A DNA stretch of 64,000 nt. Source: Clostridiales bacterium. Its GTDB lineage: Bacteria; Bacillota; Clostridia; Lachnospirales; Lachnospiraceae. Positions 61,131 through 64,000 of this stretch are shown here, in pieces. The notes beneath the pieces were generated by a model. The model saw only the letters and a program-made list of their open reading frames with translations, was not told the DNA's origin and did no database searches. Numbering within the stretch: the first letter of the stretch is position 1; each line of letters begins with the position of its first letter. The DNA lies in assembly GCA_018374355.1 (NCBI GenBank), contig JAHAFI010000016.1:1-64000 (forward strand), written 5' to 3'. Both the position numbers and the translations under genes were made by a program.

Positions 61131-62450
61131 ATGGGTTTATTTACATTCAAAGGCGGAATCCATCCCAATGACGGAAAAGAGTTATCAAAAAAGCAGCCGA
61201 TTCAGCCTCTGAACCCCAAAAAAGAAATGGTGTATCTGATGTCTCAGCATATCGGCGCACCGGCGGTTCCCGTGGTATCAAAGGGTGACCGGGTACTGGC
61301 AGGGCAGAAGATTGCAGATGCAGGAGGCTTTGTCTCCGCTCCGGTCTATGCATCCGTTTCAGGTACGGTAAAGGGAATCGAACCCCGTCTGACAGCAACG
61401 GGCGGAACCAGCAATGCCATTATAGTGGAAAATGACGGACTGTATGAAAGTGTGGAATATATTCCGGTGAAGCATCCGGAACAGCTTTCCAAAGAAGAGA
61501 TCCGTAAGAAAATTCAGGATGCCGGTGTGGTGGGCATGGGCGGTGCAGGGTTTCCTACCCATGTAAAGCTGAGTCCCAAAGAGCCGGAAAAGATAGAGTA
61601 TGTGCTGGTCAATGGGGCAGAATGTGAGCCGTATCTGACCTCGGACTATAGAAGAATGCTGGAAGAGCCGGAAAAAGTAATCGGCGGCCTGAAAGTGATC
61701 CTTCAGCTTTTTGACAATGCCAGAGGCTGTATCTGTATCGAAGATAACAAGCCGGACTGTATCGAGAAGATGAGAGGACTTGTGGAGGATGAGCCGAAAA
61801 TCGAAGTAAAGGTCATGAAGACAAAATACCCTCAGGGCGGTGAGCGGATGCTGATCCATGCCATCACGGGAAGGGATATCAATTCTTCCATGCTTCCGGC
61901 AGATGCAGGCTGTGTGGTAGATAACGTGGACACGGTGGTGGCCATCTACAAGGCGGTTGTTCTGGGGATACCTCTGATGCACCGGATCGTGACGGTGACG
62001 GGGGATGCAGTCCGTACCCCTTCCAACTTCTATGTTCCCGTGGGAACGGATTTTCAGGAGCTTCTGGATGCGGCTGGCGGTCTGAAGGAGCAGCCGGAGA
62101 AAATCATTTCCGGCGGTCCCATGATGGGATTTGCCATGTTTGATCTTCATGTGCCGGTGACAAAGACCACTTCCGCGATTTTGTGCCTGACCCGTGACGA
62201 GGTGACCCATTCAGAACCCTCCGCATGTATCCGGTGCGGAAAGTGTGTGAGCGTATGTCCGGAAAATCTGGTTCCGACAAAACTGGCAACCTTTGCCGAA
62301 CATAAAGACATTGACCAGTTCCTGAAATACAACGGAATGGAATGCTGTGAATGCGGATGCTGCAGCTTCGTCTGTCCGGCAAAACGCCTGCTGTCTCAGG
62401 ATATTAAGTCCATGAGAAAAATCGTGCTGGCTAACAGGAAAAAGAAATAA
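61131..62450 (+). CDS. rnfC: Ion-translocating oxidoreductase subunit RnfC
   Basis: NADH-binding, FeS-containing subunit of the Rnf complex, which couples reduced ferredoxin oxidation by NAD+ to Na+ or H+ export. Length is 439. The FMN/NADH region includes GVVGMGGAGFPTHVKL and NGAECEPYLTSDYR. Two 4Fe-4S motifs are at Cys366, 369, 372, 376 (CIRCGKCVSVCP) and Cys405, 408, 411, 415 (CCECGCCSFVCP). GGAGGG precedes the ATG. It begins the operon rnfC-D-G, with the rest beyond the window. Confidence 0.96.
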   Translation: MGLFTFKGGIHPNDGKELSKKQPIQPLNPKKEMVYLMSQHIGAPAVPVVSKGDRVLAGQKIADAGGFVSAPVYASVSGTVKGIEPRLTATGGTSNAIIVENDGLYESVEYIPVKHPEQLSKEEIRKKIQDAGVVGMGGAGFPTHVKLSPKEPEKIEYVLVNGAECEPYLTSDYRRMLEEPEKVIGGLKVILQLFDNARGCICIEDNKPDCIEKMRGLVEDEPKIEVKVMKTKYPQGGERMLIHAITGRDINSSMLPADAGCVVDNVDTVVAIYKAVVLGIPLMHRIVTVTGDAVRTPSNFYVPVGTDFQELLDAAGGLKEQPEKIISGGPMMGFAMFDLHVPVTKTTSAILCLTRDEVTHSEPSACIRCGKCVSVCPENLVPTKLATFAEHKDIDQFLKYNGMECCECGCCSFVCPAKRLLSQDIKSMRKIVLANRKKK

Positions 62451-62463
62451 GGGGGAAGGAAAC

Positions 62464-63420
62464 ATGAGCGAATTATTACACGTATCGTCCTCTCCGCATA
62501 TCCGTTCTAATGAGAGAACCGACCGGATCATGCAGATGGTAGTCCTTGCGCTGCTGCCTGCCACTGCGGTGGGAATCTACAATTTCGGGGTGAGAGCGTT
62601 ACTGATTGTTTGTATTTCAATTGCGTCCTGTGTGGCGACAGAAGAAATCTATGAAAGACTGATGCACAAAAAATCCACTGTGAAGGACTTCAGTGCGGTA
62701 GTAACCGGACTTTTGCTGGCTCTTAATATGCCGGTATCTATTCCTTGGTGGATTCCCGTGATCGGCGGTGTCTTTGCAATCCTGATCGTAAAGCAGTTGT
62801 TCGGTGGTCTGGGACAGAACATCGTGAACCCGGCGCTGGCGGCAAGATGCTTCCTGCTGCTTTCCTTCACCGGCCCCATGACAGATTTTACCGTGAAAAA
62901 CGGGCTGGGAAAAATCGTGGATACCGTATCCGGCGCTACGCCTCTGGCAGAATTGAAGGCGGGAGGTCAGGTGGACGTTTTAAGCATGTTTCTGGGCAAT
63001 ACTGCCGGAACCATCGGTGAGACCTCTGCCCTTGCAATTTTGCTTGGAGCGGCAATTTTGATCGTGATGAAGGTCATTGATTTCAGGATTCCGCTGACAT
63101 ACATAGGAAGTTTTCTGGTTTTCCTGATTTTATTCGGCGGTCATGGATTTGATGCAAATTTCCTGCTGGGTCATCTCTTTGGAGGCGGTCTGATGCTGGG
63201 TGCATGGTTTATGGCGACCGATTATGTAACTACACCGATCACGAAAAGCGGTCAGCTTGTGTATGGTGTGATTCTGGGACTGCTCACCGGATTGTTCCGT
63301 GTATTCGGTGCATCCGCAGAGGGCGTTTCCTATGCCATTCTTTTCAGTAACCTTCTGATTCCGGTTATCGAACGTGTGACGGTTCCGACTGCATTTGGAA
63401 AGGGAGGGAAGAAAGCATGA
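62464..63420 (+). CDS. rnfD: Ion-translocating oxidoreductase subunit RnfD
   Basis: A 318-residue membrane subunit that carries covalent FMN. The flavin attachment site is Thr159 in VSGATP. The rest is multi-helix: ALLPATAVGIYNFGVRALLIV, then NPALAARCFLLLSFTGPM. It starts 14 bases after rnfC and overlaps rnfG by 4 bases. Confidence 0.96.
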   Translation: MSELLHVSSSPHIRSNERTDRIMQMVVLALLPATAVGIYNFGVRALLIVCISIASCVATEEIYERLMHKKSTVKDFSAVVTGLLLALNMPVSIPWWIPVIGGVFAILIVKQLFGGLGQNIVNPALAARCFLLLSFTGPMTDFTVKNGLGKIVDTVSGATPLAELKAGGQVDVLSMFLGNTAGTIGETSALAILLGAAILIVMKVIDFRIPLTYIGSFLVFLILFGGHGFDANFLLGHLFGGGLMLGAWFMATDYVTTPITKSGQLVYGVILGLLTGLFRVFGASAEGVSYAILFSNLLIPVIERVTVPTAFGKGGKKA

Positions 63421-64000
63421 GTAATAAGATTATAAAAGATGCCATGGCCCTGACCCTGATTACGCTGGTGGCAGGGGGAGCGTTAGGCGCTGTCTATGAG
63501 ATCACCAAAGAACCAATTGCAAAGCAGGAAGCTTTGGCAAAGGAAAAAGCCTGTCAGGAGGTTTTCCAAGAGGCAGCAGAATTTACGGCAGTTGAGATAA
63601 GCGGTGAACTGGCAGAGAAGATCCGCAGCAGTCTGGACGATGAAAATTATCAGGCGCAGAGTGTGGAGGAGATTATGGAAGCTATGGACGGAGAGGGCAA
63701 TCCTCTGGGGTATGTATTTACCGTGGTAAGCTCGGAAGGCTATGGCGGGGATATCAAATTTTCTCTGGGCGTACAGTCCGATGGAACCGTGAACGGCATT
63801 TCCATTCTTTCCATCAGTGAAACGGCAGGTCTGGGTATGAATGCCGATACACCGGAGTTTAGGAATCAGTTTGCCGATAAAAAAGTGGAAAAATTTTCTT
63901 ATACGAAAAACGGGGCAAAGGACGACAGCGAGATCGACGCCCTGAGCGGCGCAAGCGTGACGACAGGCGCAATGACCAATGGAGTCAATGCAGGCCTCTG
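63417..64000 (+). CDS. rnfG: Ion-translocating oxidoreductase subunit RnfG (3' end outside window)
   Basis: Only the first about 194 codons are present, no stop. The N-terminus is a single membrane anchor (ALTLITLVAGGALGAVYEIT), followed by the periplasm-side flavin domain. The covalent FMN site is Thr182 in SGASVT, and the preceding GLGMNADTPEFRNQF is family-typical. Its start overlaps the rnfD stop (ATGA). The complete subunit should have about 190-210 residues, so the stop is expected just beyond the window. Confidence 0.93.
   Translation, partial: MSNKIIKDAMALTLITLVAGGALGAVYEITKEPIAKQEALAKEKACQEVFQEAAEFTAVEISGELAEKIRSSLDDENYQAQSVEEIMEAMDGEGNPLGYVFTVVSSEGYGGDIKFSLGVQSDGTVNGISILSISETAGLGMNADTPEFRNQFADKKVEKFSYTKNGAKDDSEIDALSGASVTTGAMTNGVNAGL

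Noticed and set aside
1..64000. tRNA, rRNA, CRISPR array or prophage
   Set aside because: No cloverleaf with a T-arm GGTTCRANNCC, no rRNA sequence, no regularly spaced direct repeats and no integrase or phage structural genes were seen.

Overview
The window is a 64-kb chromosomal segment of an anaerobic, endospore-forming Firmicute, most likely a gut Lachnospiraceae (Clostridia). Reasons: the conserved Firmicute block Asp23(yqhY)-nusB-xseA-xseB-ispA-dxs-tlyA-nadK-argR-recN-spoIVB-spo0A, two small spore-coat-like genes, an Rnf complex, a Na+-translocating decarboxylase cluster, a PPi-type phosphofructokinase, and GGAGG ribosome sites with TTGACA/TATAAT promoters. No rRNA, tRNA, CRISPR array, prophage or insertion sequence was seen. 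Genus cannot be fixed from sequence alone.

Layout. 1-130: truncated copy of a multi-hairpin intergenic repeat. 229-3563: GntR regulator, isocitrate dehydrogenase and citrate synthase in one operon (the glutamate-forming arm of the TCA cycle). 3854-6795: Rpn-type nuclease, a DinB-like protein, a cysteine-cluster protein and a YgjP-type metallopeptidase. 7178-7297: an unlisted 39-codon membrane miniprotein with its own promoter and terminator. 7491-9083: prfC. 9176-20662: the conserved housekeeping/sporulation block ending in spo0A. 20756-26432: glgA, two small coat-like genes, recA (with a perfect SOS box), recX, rny. 26544-31720: phosphoesterase, scpA-scpB, a D,D-carboxypeptidase, glpP, a zinc-ribbon/YARHG protein. 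31777-33147 (minus strand): MATE exporter. 33344-38614: heterodimeric ABC exporter and PPi-PFK. 38615-38907: second, complete copy of the hairpin repeat. 38908-44154: a transcarboxylase-like Na+ pump cluster (12S-like carboxyltransferase, OadG lipoprotein, biotin carrier, OadB, 5S-like carboxyltransferase). 44467-53578: oligopeptidase and an Opp importer. 53607-58890: small membrane protein, RpiR regulator, flavoprotein, cmk, ispH, S1. 58943-60019 (minus): YprB-like exonuclease. 60188-64000: a membrane protein and the start of the rnf operon (rnfC, rnfD, partial rnfG).

How the genes fit together. Peptide uptake (Opp) sits directly behind a cytosolic oligoendopeptidase. The decarboxylase cluster would pump Na+ at the expense of decarboxylation, and the Rnf complex at the right edge couples ferredoxin oxidation to an ion gradient, so the segment carries two ion-motive systems. 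The icd-gltA operon would supply 2-oxoglutarate under control of its own GntR regulator, whose palindromic operator overlaps the promoter.

Most unusual observations: (1) an OppC permease with a seven-repeat RCC1-like beta-propeller inserted between its first membrane helix and its permease core, paired with an OppF ATPase carrying about 160 extra helical residues between Walker A and the Q-loop; (2) a structured intergenic repeat whose hairpins differ in sequence but keep base pairing between copies, while the linkers stay almost constant; (3) a decarboxylase cluster containing both 12S-like and 5S-like carboxyltransferases with an OadG made as a lipoprotein; (4) structured leaders before spo0A, prfC and the oligopeptidase gene.
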